Below are positions 1 through 12,500 of a stretch of 48,469 nucleotides of DNA, in pieces. The DNA comes from Zygnema circumcarinatum (Eukaryota; Streptophyta; Zygnematophyceae; Zygnematales; Zygnemataceae): NCBI GenBank assembly GCA_037447605.1, contig CM074804.1, positions 5,281 to 53,749 on the forward strand, written 5' to 3'. A model generated the notes under the pieces. The model saw nothing but the letters and a program-made list of their open reading frames with translations. It was not told where the DNA came from and searched no databases. Position numbers and translations under genes: made by a program. Each line of letters starts with the position of its first letter. The first letter of the stretch is position 1.

Positions 1-22
1 CCCCCCCCCCCCCCCCCCCCCT
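1..22. repeat. Homopolymer C run at the window edge
   Basis: The first 22 bases are nearly all C, directly followed by intron sequence of the ARF gene. Together with the G-run that flanks the gap near 30.9 kb, this suggests the assembly breaks at poly(G/C) tracts. Confidence 0.8.
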
Positions 23-92
23 CCCTTCCCGGACCTGCCGCTCAATCATCAGAGAGGGGCGACCTAACAGCTGTCACGTGTGGGCCTTGCAG

Positions 93-578
93 GATTACTC
101 CCAACAGCCGCCTGCGCAGACTCTTGTGGCGCAAGACCTCCACGGCAATGAGTGGAGCTTCCGCCATATTTACCGCGGTAGCCACTTTGTCAAGCCTTGC
201 ATTGGGTCATATGTTTTTATGGGATGGAGAATATGAAATCTGGAACGGGGAAGAGCAAGGGGCAGAAGTCAATTCTGACGGACCCACATGCTCGGTTGAG
301 GAAACAGGCTTTCCGAAGAGGCACCTCTTGACCACCGGCTGGAGTGCATATGTGAGCTCCAGGCGCTTGACAGCTGGCGACTCCGTGCTCTTTATTCGGT
401 GAGTCTTAGCTTTCTCCGCAGTGGAAGTGGCACACGCCACTTCATGAGCACTGCCCGTCGGCAAAGTGTAGGCAGGCTATGCTGCTGCATGCGAGAGAAG
501 GCCCTCGCTATGACAGGGGGGGTGCGGGCGCAGAGACGAGCGGGGGCAGCTGCGGGTGGGCAGCCGGCGCGCCCTCTG

Positions 579-611
<33 letters not shown>

Positions 612-3600
612 GCCCGCCGGCGCGGCCTCCTCGCGGCTCCCCCTCCCCTTCGGCGCGCTCGCCTCCGCGGCACACGCGGCGGCCACGTGCACGCCCTTCA
701 CTGTCTTCTACAATCCGAGGTTGGCGATGCCCTCACTACTAAATTGACAATTCCGATTGTACTTTATGCTTTCTCAATGCCTTGTCGATCTCATTTCCTT
801 GTTTTTGTGCTGTATGAAATCAAGCTCAAATAAATATTGCTGAAAGCTGATGGACACATTAATTTCATTGCAGAAGTAGAAAGATGTTTCGCCAGCTTTG
901 GATGAATGTTGAGGATACGAATAATTGATAGCCAAGCGGGAGTTTAAACGCAGGCTGACACTGCTTGAAGCCAAACAAATGCAACATCCAGAACCGCAGA
1001 AACTGGGCAATGCAGGGTTCTGCATGAGGAATTCATTGAGCTTGTCGGCGTTTTTTGGCCTAAACCGGAACAGTCCGACACGTATGGTTGCCGCGGGGCT
1101 GAGTGGGCGGGCGGGCGGGCGGGCGGGGAGGCAGGGCCTGCAGCGCGCCCTTCGTGATTCCGTACGAGGCCTTCCTGGCGGCGGGCAGCGGGCCCGCCTG
1201 CAGCGCCGGCACGCGCTTCAAGATGGCGTACGAGACGGACGAGGCCACTTCCCGCCGGTGCGCTGCTGCATTGTCGCGCTTCCTCGCTTATGACTTTGCA
1301 GCTAGTTGAAAGGATCCAATAGCAAGCTGCCTACAACGTATTTTTTCGTTGACAACTGACGCCACGTGGCAATTATGTAATGCGTATCGGCGTCGGGATC
1401 AACTTCCTTCATTGCCTGCTGCCAGCTAACGTGTGGACTGGGCTCTCCTTTTATTCCCTGTCAATCCTCATCCGAGCTTTGGCCACTGCTGCTATGGACG
1501 TTTTATCATCCGGTGTGGCCCGTGGAGGCACCCTGCTGCCTGGTAATTCGGCCTAAGGGAGCAGCAGCTGTACCGGTGGTCGGACTGCTGGGTGGACCCT
1601 CCTGCTGCAGGTTTCGAGGCTCGATCGTGAGCATTGGCGATGCGGATCCGGCGAGGTGGCCGCACTCGCTCTGGCGGTCGCTTAAGGTGCTTCCGTACAC
1701 TTCCCCTTCCTCTGTTCGCAGGCCGGGCAGCCGTTGACATGCTTTGCGGCAGGCGACCCCCTCGAATATGTGGTCTGCATTTGACTCGAGGCAGACCCGC
1801 GCCGGCTGCAGGTCGGCTGGGACGAGTCTATCGCGGGTGAGCGACCAGAGCGAGTGTCCCCGTGGGAAATCGAGCCCATCTCACTGGTGGCTTCTCTGCC
1901 GGCGACAACACGCTTCAGGCCCGTTCAAGCAGGGCCCGCAGAAACGTCCCCTGGTGACCACCTCTTTATGCTCTTCTCTTGTCCATTTTCTTCATCTCCT
2001 TTCTTCAGTTTCCATGAGCGCGACTGTTTTGGACGTCAGTCTGTCTGGCACCAACATAGGTCACTGCACTTATTTTTTCCCCCCAACGCTAACTTAAATG
2101 TGGCTTCTGCAATGCATCCGCAAACCTTCAAAGGTGGCAGCTAATAGTTAACCGGCCTTCACCTTTTGCAATGGCTAAGCTGCGAGGCTGCTCCAGGTGG
2201 TAGATCAGCTTCTGAAATCAGCTCTACTTTGATATGTCGACCTCCAGTCTGTCAGCCTAACACCGGTTGGCTTTTTCTCGAGATGAAGACCTCACAAAAA
2301 GTGGTGCATGTCTCCCACAGGTAATGTCCCCCGGTCTGCCTCTTCTCCTGACGACGAGCGGGAGGTTTGCGAAGGCGGCGAGCGGCGGAGCAAGCGTCGG
2401 CGGCGCAGCGCGGAGGGGTCGCCGCCCTCGTCCTTGCTCTCTGCCGGGCAGAGAGGGAGCCTTTCCCCGTCCCCGTCCCCCTCCCCGTCACTGGAGGCGG
2501 CACCGCCAGGACCTCCCCCTCAATCCTTGGCCTTCTCTCAGTGGTTTGCCGTTATGGCCAATGCTCACTCATCTTATCAGCCAAACATGGCGAACCTGAC
2601 AATGGGGCCTTCGGGAGAAGTACAGCAGCAGCCACAGCAGGCAGTGAGATTTGCCTGGCAGACGACCCCACAGCCGAACGAGCCGGCGTGCGCATCCTCG
2701 AGTTCCCTGGAAGGCTCCTCAGCCCATCCCAACTATCTTCGGCTATCCAGCACAGGGTCCTCCATCTCCAGTCTCCACCACCCAGAACCTTCCACCTCTA
2801 TGCAGAGTAATGGCCCATTCGGAGCAGCAACAGCAGGAGTTAGATTCCAGCGTAAATCCATAGGGAGGAGTACTACTGTCATGGAAGACGAGAAACTTCG
2901 TGAAGCAGTGCCCACTTCAGAAATGCAGATGGGATTGCGGCACGCCGTGGGGCAAGGCGCCTTTATCGCAGGTTTGCCGTTGGCCCATTCTCGCCAAATG
3001 GCGGCTGCCGGCAGTTTTGAGAACTCTGAGATCCACAGGTCTGAGCTCGAGGGCGAGCCTGTGAATCGAGTGAGCTTCCTTTCCCCTCTCCACCTATCAC
3101 CGCCGACTGATGCTTTGCGTGCTCCTTCCAGCGACGCTGGACAGAAGAAGGCTGCTTCAGACACATCACCCACCAGAGCGGACGTTCCCTCGTTTCTGCC
3201 CCGCGATGCAAGCGCGAGCACGTCCACAAACAGTCAGGACCCGACTCGTCTATTCGGTTTTGAAATTTTTCCCAGCCCTTCCACCACATTTGCGGGCGCC
3301 TCTGGTCGGAGCGTTCTTCCTTTGCAGCCCGACCCTCCCGGCGAGCCCCCGCGCTCCCCGGCCTCCGCGTGGACCGCCGCCCGCCCTAAAGGGAGGGCCC
3401 GCTCGGCCTCGGCAGGCTCGCAGGAACTGTTGCCGCTCGGCCGTGCTACCAGATCACGCACAAAGGTAAAGTTCATGGGTCGGACTTTTGCGCTCCGACC
3501 CCACTTTCTCCATTCTGCGTGCGCTAATTCCTACTTCAGTCCCCATCTTCGGGCCCTCGTCTGATATCTTCGCTCCCCCTCTCCCAACGTCAACTTGCCA

Positions 3601-4242
3601 CTGGTGTCTGAAAGGAGGAGAATTTTTTGCTTGCAGGTTTACATGGCAGGCTCTGTGGGTCGCACGATTGATCTAATTGCATGTGGAAGCTATAACAACC
3701 TTCGACAAGAAGTGGGAGCTCTGTTTGGTTTGACAGCGGAGGATCTGAGAACAGGCCACCAGATCGTGTACACAGACCTTGATGGAGACGTCCTTCTCGT
3801 CGGGGATGATCCCTGGAGGTACGAACTCACGGCTGCTCCCTGCTGCAACGCTAAAAGCGAATGGGGGGGGGGTGGAGGTGCACATTGAAGATAGGGTGAC
3901 GACAACTGCAAAAGCTGCATTTGAATGCATGGATGAGTTTATGGTCACTGCGGAATTGACAGACGGTCTTCCAGTGTGCTGCGAATGGCCTGTGTTTTGC
4001 CTGTGCTTGCTGAGCGTGAGTGCGTGCGGGGTGTGACTCGGGGCGGCAGCGAGTTCGTGGCGTGCGTGCGCACTCTGCGCGTGCTCTCGCCGCGCGACGG
4101 CGAAAGCGCGGAGCGCGGGGCGTGGCCGGGGGACGACAGGGGCAGCTCCGCCTCCGGGTCGGAGGAGGGCGGGGGGGCGCCTCTCGAGCATTTCAGCAGC
4201 ACTCCTCTCCCTGAACACGGGATGCCATTGAAGGAGAAATAA
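93..4242 (+). CDS. ARF: Auxin response factor (B3 + middle region + PB1), 5' end outside the window
   Basis: Transcription factor that binds auxin-response elements through a B3 domain and pairs with Aux/IAA or other ARFs through a C-terminal PB1 domain. Exons: 93-177, 308-398, 534-719, 1135-1257, 1611-1686, 1812-1953, 2321-3465, 3637-3818, 4050-4242; they sum to 2223 nt (740 residues and a TAA) in one open frame. The first visible exon starts inside the B3 domain (DYSQQPP, then [16 protein letters not shown] and AGDSVLFIR). The auxin-response domain follows, with [25 protein letters not shown] and SPWEIEP. Exon 2321-3465 is a Ser/Pro-rich middle region. PB1 starts at the end of it ([18 protein letters not shown]) and carries the acidic motif [16 protein letters not shown], so both the basic and acidic faces look present. 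A run of ten Gln sits in the auxin-response domain. The DYS and WRSLKVGWDE signatures suggest class A or B rather than C, but the class is not settled. N-terminal exons lie before base 1. Confidence 0.95.
580..609 (+). repeat. (CAG)10 microsatellite coding polyglutamine
   Basis: Ten uninterrupted CAG codons inside ARF exon 534-719. They are read as ten Gln between the conserved LRVGSRRA segment and [11 protein letters not shown] of the auxin-response domain, where other ARFs have a short linker. The reading frame is fixed by the splice phases on both sides. Confidence 0.9.
1101..1128 (+). repeat. GGGC tetranucleotide run next to a splice acceptor
   Basis: A run of GGGC units lies immediately before the acceptor (CAG at 1132-1134) of an ARF exon. 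This G-rich tract replaces the usual pyrimidine tract and could form a G-quadruplex in DNA or RNA; that is inference from base content. Confidence 0.6.
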
Positions 4243-5935
4243 CTGGCGGCTTTGGAAGCTTAAATAGGGTCTCCAAAGTTACTTGAACATGATTCCGTCA
4301 TAAATCTGAACCTTGGAGATAAGAGGTACTCATTAGGCGGTCAATAAAAATGTTCACAAATGTAGGACAAATCAAAATGTGTACAGGAATAAAACCTGTG
4401 TTGAGGTCTAGATGCTGCAAGTAGAGACGGTGGAGTGTGAGGGAGTAAAACATGTGACGATTACTGGGATGGGGAGCCATCATGTCTGGAGGGGGGCTGG
4501 TTTTCCTTCGGGGGAGCTTCAGCATTGCTCGAGGTGGAGTTCCACGCTCTGTTCGCAAAGTGATGGTCCTTCGCAGGTCATTGTTGCGCACTGAAGTCAG
4601 ACGGGTAATTGTGCATTGAAAGGCGATAGGGGTGAGGTAGCAGGTGGAGGAGCAGATCCCCACCATCGCGGAGCACAGCAGCCTGCGCATCACAAGAGAC
4701 ATCTCCCCGCGCATTCAAGAATGCAGTCTGAATGATTACCTCTGACTATCCACCGCCCTCACTTTCCTCATTTTCATTTCATTTTTCAAATTTTGTTCTG
4801 TTTGTAGTCAGTTGTCCCAATCCTTGTTCACTTTCAAGAGGGTAGCACCCGACTGCTTCTGGCGACTGTCTCAGCCTCGGTTGCAACCATGTCAAGCATA
4901 GTGTGAAAACAATTTGTTGGAGTGAATGATGTGAAACGTCGTGCGAATGATGTCGCTACCGTGCTTGAAACAGTAGTTGCTTTTGACAAATCAGAGACAC
5001 AATCACTGGCTGCACACATTGATGAACGTTGTCCGCATGCAGCTGTCAGGCGCCTTCCTCGCAAGCTTGCCCTTCGCAATCCGTGATGCGCATCGCAGGG
5101 ACCTTGCGCTTCGGTCTCGCCCCCCCCCCCTCCCCCCGCGCGCGTGGGCCGCCCCCTCGTGTTGGCAAAGCCTGTCTGCGCACAAAACGAGGGTCTCTGC
5201 TTTAAGAACGCGCCGCTTCAGACTTCTCAACGTCTGTACAAGTCAGGGAGGTGATCCGGCGTCTATTCGGGGATTTTCGGGGACCACAGGACGTTCCTGA
5301 ACACCAATTCCGACGGCAGTGTTGCAAACCATAGTGCTTTTGAGATGCAGGAACGAGTCGAAATGCTCCAATAACGTAGGTGGATGCCAGATCTGACGGG
5401 ATTGCCGTCGGGTCAACCAACTGCCTGCCTCGCGGGAGTCAACCAAAACAATCCCAGCCAACACCTTCCAAAGTAGAACCACGGCATCGACTCACCACTC
5501 ACCAGCCGCAGCCGGGACATATCGCGTGCCAGACATAGGACCGCACTGGCCTCACCAGTCACTCCACCAAATGGCTCCAACTCAGCCACCAAGCATTGGA
5601 CTGCGCTTTAAACAGCAAACCGCGAGATGCAACGGTGAATCTTCGACCACAGGGCACCTCTTCAACTTCTTGTCGAGAGCAGTCAAAGCATGTGGCAGCA
5701 CTGCAAAACTGGACGCAAGCCAAGGGCTCAGCCCTTATGGCAAGCACAGGTCGTTTGCATAATGATTAATCTACATCTAGATATGGCCTCGTTTGATTCA
5801 TCCATCTGCTCGGGAGGCTGTTCTGCTTGCGGGGGCTGAGGCTAGTACAACGTGGCAACACATTCCTCCACCGAGGACAAGGGATAACACTTCAGACACG
5901 GGGTTTTAAAATGCGGGTGCGGTACTGCTGGGTAT
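4243..5935. other. Intergenic stretch between convergent ARF and MDH genes
   Basis: About 1.7 kb between two stop codons facing each other. It should contain both 3' UTRs. Open frames here are short and show no recognisable domain. A C-rich run lies near 5120-5138. I see no further gene. Confidence 0.5.
4343..4348 (+). terminator. Candidate polyadenylation signal of the ARF gene
   Basis: AATAAA about 100 bp after the ARF stop codon, in AT-richer sequence. Position and hexamer fit a 3' end signal, but no transcript data are available. Confidence 0.4.
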
Positions 5936-8900
5936 TTAACCGGTAACAAACTTCACACCCTTCTCGATAGAAGACGCCAATTCCGGAATAGCAGCCGTCA
6001 ATGCAGCTTGTTCATAATCGCTCAACAGCCCGAGGTCGTGGACATGCTCGGCTCCGTTAGGTCCTAACGTCACCTGCCAACAAACAAAATCCAATCCTCA
6101 TCCAATCACGCGTTCAGAAAGAAAGATGGTATCCAGCTAACCAAACGGCCAAGTCCGACAAAGGGTTCTCCCCCACTTCCCTCCAACACCACAACAGCCA
6201 ATACAAAACACAATCATCAAAACTATTCGGCAATCTGACTCATCAAGAATCTGGACAAGACTCTCTTTACCTTAGATGCAAAATAGGGGACTTCTGTGAT
6301 GGAGGAGGCCACATATGCACATTCAGTAACTGCATGGCCCTGTAGGCCCTTCAATAAGGCTTCTCCAAAGAGAGCTCCAGCGTATCTGCAGAAAACGTAG
6401 TGTACACTCTGCACATTAGTGAAATATTCTTCTATAAGATGATCCATAACGTATACGAATCTTAACCTGTTCTTCGCTGCTCATCTGAAGAAAGCAGAAA
6501 GAAGTTGCAAAAGACATTTCTGCCACAATTGCGGCGTGGATCCTGTTATGACCAGAAAAGAAGGCGTAGATGTATAGTGAAGGTTTAAGGTGCATACGCC
6601 ATGGAGAGTGTGGCTGAACCTTTTCCAGCCTTAGCTTGCACAACTTCAGTTCCACCATCTTGCGTCCTCTTGGTCAAGGCATCAAGCTCTTCGGGTGTCA
6701 GCTCGACTTTCGGCGTTGCCTGCAAAACATTCCACCAATGTAGACACTGGATTGAGCAAAGCCCCAGGAAGCGATTGCAACCGAAATATGCAAACAGCAT
6801 AAAAATTGGCACACCTCAACCTAAGCTCAACTATAGCCTAGCATAACTCACCGCAAAACTCACATTAACCTTCGGAAAGTTAACAGAGCACAGCTGTGCT
6901 CAGACATGGCAAAGCACCTTAAATGACAATCCTCTAGGTGTCCACCTAAAAGACGTGCCTTCACTTCTAGGATACACGCAGAGAGGGATGCATTCACGAA
7001 ACAAGACGACTTTCCGTCCAAACAGTGAACCCACCTTTAGAAGCATGTAAGATGGACAAACTTTTCAACCGGCCCCAAACGAATCAACGCTAGCGAACTT
7101 ACAACTACTTCAAAACGACTGATGCATACAGAGGCTAAAGAAAAAAAGAGACCAGTGTAGTTCAGTAAGGGTTTACTCAATGCGAAAGAGTGTCCCTCCT
7201 CAACATTCATACCTGTGAAAACAAGGGTATAATAGTGATGCCAGCATGCCCTCCAACAACTGGGACATCCACATCTGTCGAGGAAAACCGCGATGAATAT
7301 TGCTGGTATCAGTCACCTTCAATAACTGTTTCCACAGTATGTCAAACATATAACCCATGGATCGAACAAAGACGGGATTCGTTTCGAGGCAACATACGAC
7401 CTTCCTCTCCATGGCATCATCCCCAATTAACTTGGTATTGACACAAAGTGTAGAATCTCTAACTAGTTTAAAAAATCAGACCAATTCGATGTCATGCTTG
7501 CTACATCAGTGGAAACATGGGATGAAAGGAATCCTATGAGTTGAACACGCACACAGCTCCTTCATCATGTGTATAATGACCCATGACTGCCAAAAACACG
7601 CTCAGGAATACAAAGTGGTGATAGTAAACATCTTACCACTAGCATCCAAACCTTTGAGACCGGCGTAGAAAGTGCGAGCCCTGACGACATCCAAAGTCGT
7701 GACGCCAAATAGCCTTTTCGGATCCCAAGTTCCCGCACGCTTGAAGACTTCAGCTGCAATAGGAACCGTAGAGTTGACAGGGTTGCTGATCATTGCAACC
7801 ATAGCCTGCAAACGAGTATCACCTTCAGATCCAGCATCGACAAGAATCATTCTCAATGCAATAAAAAATAGATTACCATTGAAGACCTTCATTTAGCCAT
7901 TGTTAGAAAATAGATAAATGTTACTCGCCTCTCACTTCTGTATCCAATCAGGTAATACTTGAAAGATTAGCTTCAAGTTCCGCGAACACAGCACAGCTGT
8001 AGCATACAAATGGGCATTTGTCGACATTACCATACGATTAGCATTTGAAGTAAGCCAAAATTTGAGTTTAGCAAAAAACTAAGAACAAAGCGCCGACCAG
8101 TCAATAAAGGGAAGAACAGAATATAAGACACGAATGTGAGAAGTCAGTAATTGGACTAGGATGACAACGGCAGAAAAGGATATGCTACCAGAAAACAATT
8201 ATTCGTCACAGATTTAAATGTCGGAATCCTGTTGACAACACATCCCAGCATGCGCTGAAGAAAGAGGGTAGGAGCTATGAAAAAAATGTCATACGATGCA
8301 GAAAACAACGCAATCGAAACCAAATGATCTCAAACCCCTGCAGCATCAGCTCATCCACGAGAAAAGGAGAATGGGCGTAGACGACAATACCTTTGGGCAA
8401 TACTTAGCCACGCCTTCAGCAAGACTTTGCACAATGCCCGCATTGATCTTGAACAGGTCATCCCTCGTCATGCCTGGCTTACGCGGAACACCTGCGGGAA
8501 TGATGACCACATCAGCTCCAGTCAAGGCACCCTCCAGCTGCTCCTCACCTACGAATCCGGAAGTCTGCAGCAAGGCGAGAACAGAGCACAAAGTGTGAGG
8601 ACTCCTTACAAACTGACGACGAAAGGAAGCATCATCAACTGGAATGAAGCTATACAATTTTCATCACTACGAAATGCAGAAGAAATCAGCTTGAATTAGT
8701 CGAGTTGATAGATTACGACTGTTGCACAGCAACGTCCTCAGATATTCTCCAGGCAACAAAACTGAGATTTGCTCAGATCAGCACCGCTATGACCTAAGCA
8801 AGGCTGGAAAACCGTACAGCGCACCAGAACTAAAATTGGCCAAACCTCGGAGGATCGGACGGCACAAAAGAATAATGCACGCAAGAGTAATGAGCGGAAT

Positions 8901-9160
8901 GCAGAGGAGCAGGCAGGAGCGGGAAGGGAGCTGACATGCGCCGGGGTGTTAATGTGGCTGATGTCAGCAGCCACGCCAGGCGTGTTGGCGATATCGAAGA
9001 GGGCCAGATCCGCCACGAGCGGGTTGAGCTTCATGAGGAGGCCCAGTGGCTGCCCGATGCCGCCCGCAGCGCCAAGCACCGCCACCTTGTGGCCGGCGGG
9101 GGCGGCGGCGGACGAAAAGGCCCTCAGTACTACGGGAAGCACACTCCGCAGGGGCGCCAT
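5936..9160 (-). CDS. mMDH: Mitochondrial malate dehydrogenase (NAD)
   Basis: Interconverts malate and oxaloacetate with NAD in the TCA cycle, in the mitochondrial matrix. Exons in transcript order: 9160-8936, 8564-8391, 7805-7637, 7274-7213, 6719-6598, 6385-6271, 6073-5936; they sum to 1005 nt, giving 334 residues and a TAA. Residues 1 to about 24 look like a mitochondrial presequence (basic, Ser/Ala-rich, no acids). The NAD-binding loop [11 protein letters not shown] is at about 30-40, the substrate loop [10 protein letters not shown] at 103-112, the catalytic Asp/Arg pair in LDVVR at 171-175, and the catalytic His in GGHAG at H199. Length and the missing peroxisomal PTS2 signal favour the mitochondrial isoform. 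The first donor (GTCAGC at 8935) is weak but needed for the frame. The gene is divergent from PTF2, with 373 bp between the start codons. Confidence 0.96.
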
Positions 9161-9533
9161 GGCGGCAGCGGCGAGTACGAAAGACGGCGAGAGAGGGCGA
9201 GAGAAGCGCGAGGGCGAGGGCGAGGGCGAGGGCGAGGGCGAGAACGAGAGCTAGAGTGGGCAGGCGGACGCGGAGGGAGGCCGTCCGCCTGTGGAACCTT
9301 CGGAGACGTACGTGTACGGCACCGAACCACACGGAACCATGTACGATCCGTACTGTTGCTGGGCCGTACAGTACCTGTGGACCCGTTTGAGGTGCGGTAC
9401 GAACGGTACGATCGTACGGTACGACGGCGAGACGGGGTCGGGGACGGGGTGGCGGAGCGCTCTACCTTCTCCCGCGGGCGGGCGAGCGGGAAGAGAGGGA
9501 CGGAGAGACGGAGGGAGGGGAGGGGAGGGCAGC
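9161..9533. promoter_or_regulatory. Bidirectional promoter of MDH and PTF2 with a GTAC cluster
   Basis: 373 bp between two divergent start codons. It contains ten GTAC tetramers at 9308, 9314, 9341, 9350, 9366, 9371, 9397, 9406, 9414 and 9419. GTAC is the invariant core bound by plant and algal SBP-box (SPL/CRR1) factors; that these sites are bound is inference. No clear TATA box is seen, and the region is very GC-rich, as expected of a housekeeping divergent promoter. Confidence 0.7.
9205..9243 (+). repeat. GAGGGC hexamer microsatellite
   Basis: About six tandem GAGGGC units just upstream of the MDH start codon, in its likely 5' UTR or core promoter. On the MDH-sense strand the unit reads GCCCTC. 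Confidence 0.8.
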
Positions 9534-12500
9534 ATGGCGGAGGCGGAGGCGTGCGCGAAGTGCGGCAAGGCGGGGGCGGGGGCGTGGGAGTGGGACGCGT
9601 GGGAGGGCGCGGACGCGTGCGCGGCGTGCGGGCTGCTGCGGCCCGCGGGCCTGCACGCGTGGGCGGGCCCCGCCCCGCAGGAGGGCGGCCGCGCGGCCTA
9701 TCGGGGCCGCCCCGCTGCGGGCCGTCCGCCGTCCGACCAGAAGGAGCTCGCCAAGGTCTGCGCCCCCTCACATTTCCTTGCTAGCGGCGGTTGGGAAAGG
9801 ACGTGTTGGAGTTAAGAGCTATCACATTATGACCGTCGGAGTTATCGCCGTGTGGGTTCTAATCGTTTTCCAAAGGGCGTAAATGCAAACGGCCATATGC
9901 GACGTGCCCAAATTTTTTACGATTATTTTAGACGTTCCTTTGTCTGTTATATTGGACTCCTTCGCTATTGGTGTTTCTTCCATCCAAGACATGCTCGGCC
10001 TATTAGTCCATTGAATTAGAGAATTTTTTGAATTGGCCATAAAGAATGGCTTCAGTGGACGGACAAGGTATCAAATGAAAGAAATTTTCCGGTTGGAGAG
10101 GGTGGATCACGAGAGGTTCGGATGGTGCGATGGACATAAGCATGCTGCCTGCAGTCCAGAGCTCACACTAGAATCACGTTTTGTTGTTGCTGTTGCTTGC
10201 ATGATGAGGGCTGACTGGGTCACTAGGTCACTTATCGGTTTCTTCTGAGTTGGCTCACCATAGCAAATGAGCGAGGGCTTTTCGTTTTTATCTTCTTATC
10301 CTTAGTTTAGTTTCCTGCGGTCTCTGTGGATTGGCACTTTCCATTGTTGACGCAATGAAAAGTTACCCCCACCATCGCTGGCTCCCTTCCTCCGTAAGGA
10401 GTTTTGGTTGACTGAGCTAATGGTGGCCACATGACTCAGAACATAAAAACGCTGCACATCCACGTAACAGATGTGCCTTGATTCTCAAGTTGAAGCCTCC
10501 TTAAGTTACTCCTTTGCTAATGTTAGGGTCCAGAGACAAAGTCGGGAGAAGCTTCGGAGGCTGGCAGCCCAACTGCGGCTATCGACAGAGAGGGAAGAGG
10601 AGGCGGACGGGCTGTTGGAGGAGGCCACCGGCGGCGTGTACGGGACAGGGCACGCGGCGGAGGTCCTGCTGGCCGCGTGCGTGTACGTCGTCATCAGGAG
10701 GGCCGGCCTCGCAATGTCCGTCATGGAACTTGCTGTGAGTCTCGCCATCCATTTCGTCCTCTGCCGCAATTCTTCTTCTCTATTTTCACTTTCCCCCGTT
10801 TCTTCTTCCCGTCGTCTTGCGCGGTGTCTCCAGCCCTATCTTGCTACCTTCTGTTTTCCGCCCGGACCTTCTCGTTCTAGGTTATTTTATCCTGTGCACT
10901 CTTTCCTTCCTCCCTTTGACTTCATCCCTTCTGCTTTCCAGGAATATTCCATTGCTCCACTCCACAGTTTCACAATTTCTCGTTCCCAAGCTCTCCCTTC
11001 TTTCTCTTTCCTCTCCTCTCCATTATCATTTTGCCATTATTTTCTTTCTAAAAAAAAGTAGATCCGCTTCCTTTTGTTCCTCTTACTTCTCCGTTCTCAC
11101 CAACAAGTCTCTTTTGCCTTCCTAGTTTCTCTCTTGTTCTGTCCCATGCCGATTCTCGTCTCATTTGGCTTCTTTCAATTTCTGCACTTCTTTGCCATGC
11201 CTGCCCACACTACCTTCTACCGCCACTGTAGCACTGAAGATTGCCTTCACGATGCTTGAACCGATTGGTGCCATTAGGACACTCTGCCGTGCGATGTTCG
11301 CGAGCTTGGCGGCACATATCGAAGGCTCTGCGCTCGGCTGAACGTTGCTTTGGTATGTGTCTCTGCTGCCACATTAGAGCCTGTACCATTTGATAGGCAG
11401 CACACAAGACCCAATAAACTCGAAAGCTTAAACTCTGGAGAAAAACTGTCCCCTCAGTACGTGTCGAAGCAAAGTAGTTTGTGCAATTGTCTTGGTTATT
11501 TTTATTTCAAGGTGGATGTTAGCATTGGGAAATTGGAAGTTACTGTACACCAAAGAAATGTGAGGATGGAGAGCCTCATGTTTAGAAGGAATGCCGGTGG
11601 GAGAATATAGAACTCTCGTTGCTACCTGAAATAGAGGTTTCCCTACAAGGATTTCATTGCTGTCTCCCATCTTACGGACTACGAGACCATCATGATCCGA
11701 TTTTAGACCTCTCCAGCCCTAGATACTAAAGACTCCGAACTTTTCCCGTCTCCGTTGGAAGGCCTCCTTGGACTTAAACCATGCGAATCAAATTGCAGTG
11801 TAGAAGAGTTCGACCCCATTTTTCTCATGTGACATTATCATGTATATCCTGTATGGTCACACGCTCTGTTTTTCTCCCTTGTAACTGAACAATGGCTGTC
11901 TGCTGTAGTTTTTCACCTAAATTATTCCACCTACTCCGTCATCCATTCCTCCAACCTTGTGAAATGGACTTCCTGCTTTTCCTGCAGTGTGAGATGTGTC
12001 GATCGCAAAGCTGATTTTTTTTCCTGGACATCTTTTGACGAATATAATGAATCCCCTTGTCTTCTACAAGTACGAGCATGTTTTTTTTTGACTTTGCACT
12101 ATAATGTGGCGCATTGATAAGGCAGCCCGTGGTGGATCCCGCCGTGTTCATTGGCCGAGCAATCTCCGTGCTCCCTGCGTTTGAGGTGCATTTCTGCCTG
12201 CAACTGGCCCACTTGTACTTTGATTGTCTATAGACGTTAGGATGTGAGTTTGGTGTTGCGTTGGAGAGATGAGGTTTGGACTGTCTGCTGACTGTTGTCC
12301 TCAGGTCACGCTTAAACCATACAATAGTGAATATGTGTGTGGTTTGTCAATTGATGGTCTCTTGCAAGTTTGGTGACATTCCATTCAGAAGATTTTTGTG
12401 AAATTTGTCTGTTGTTGATAAGTCTAAAGTGGCGACGATGGGCGCAGCACTGGGGCTCTAAGTTTTGGCATTCTCTCTCTCTGCGATTGCTGCGGCCGCG

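Noticed and set aside
8936..9784. A 282-codon plus-strand Arg/Gly-rich frame across the MDH first exon and promoter
   Set aside because: It is antisense to MDH exon 1 and continues through GC-rich promoter DNA in a different frame from PTF2.
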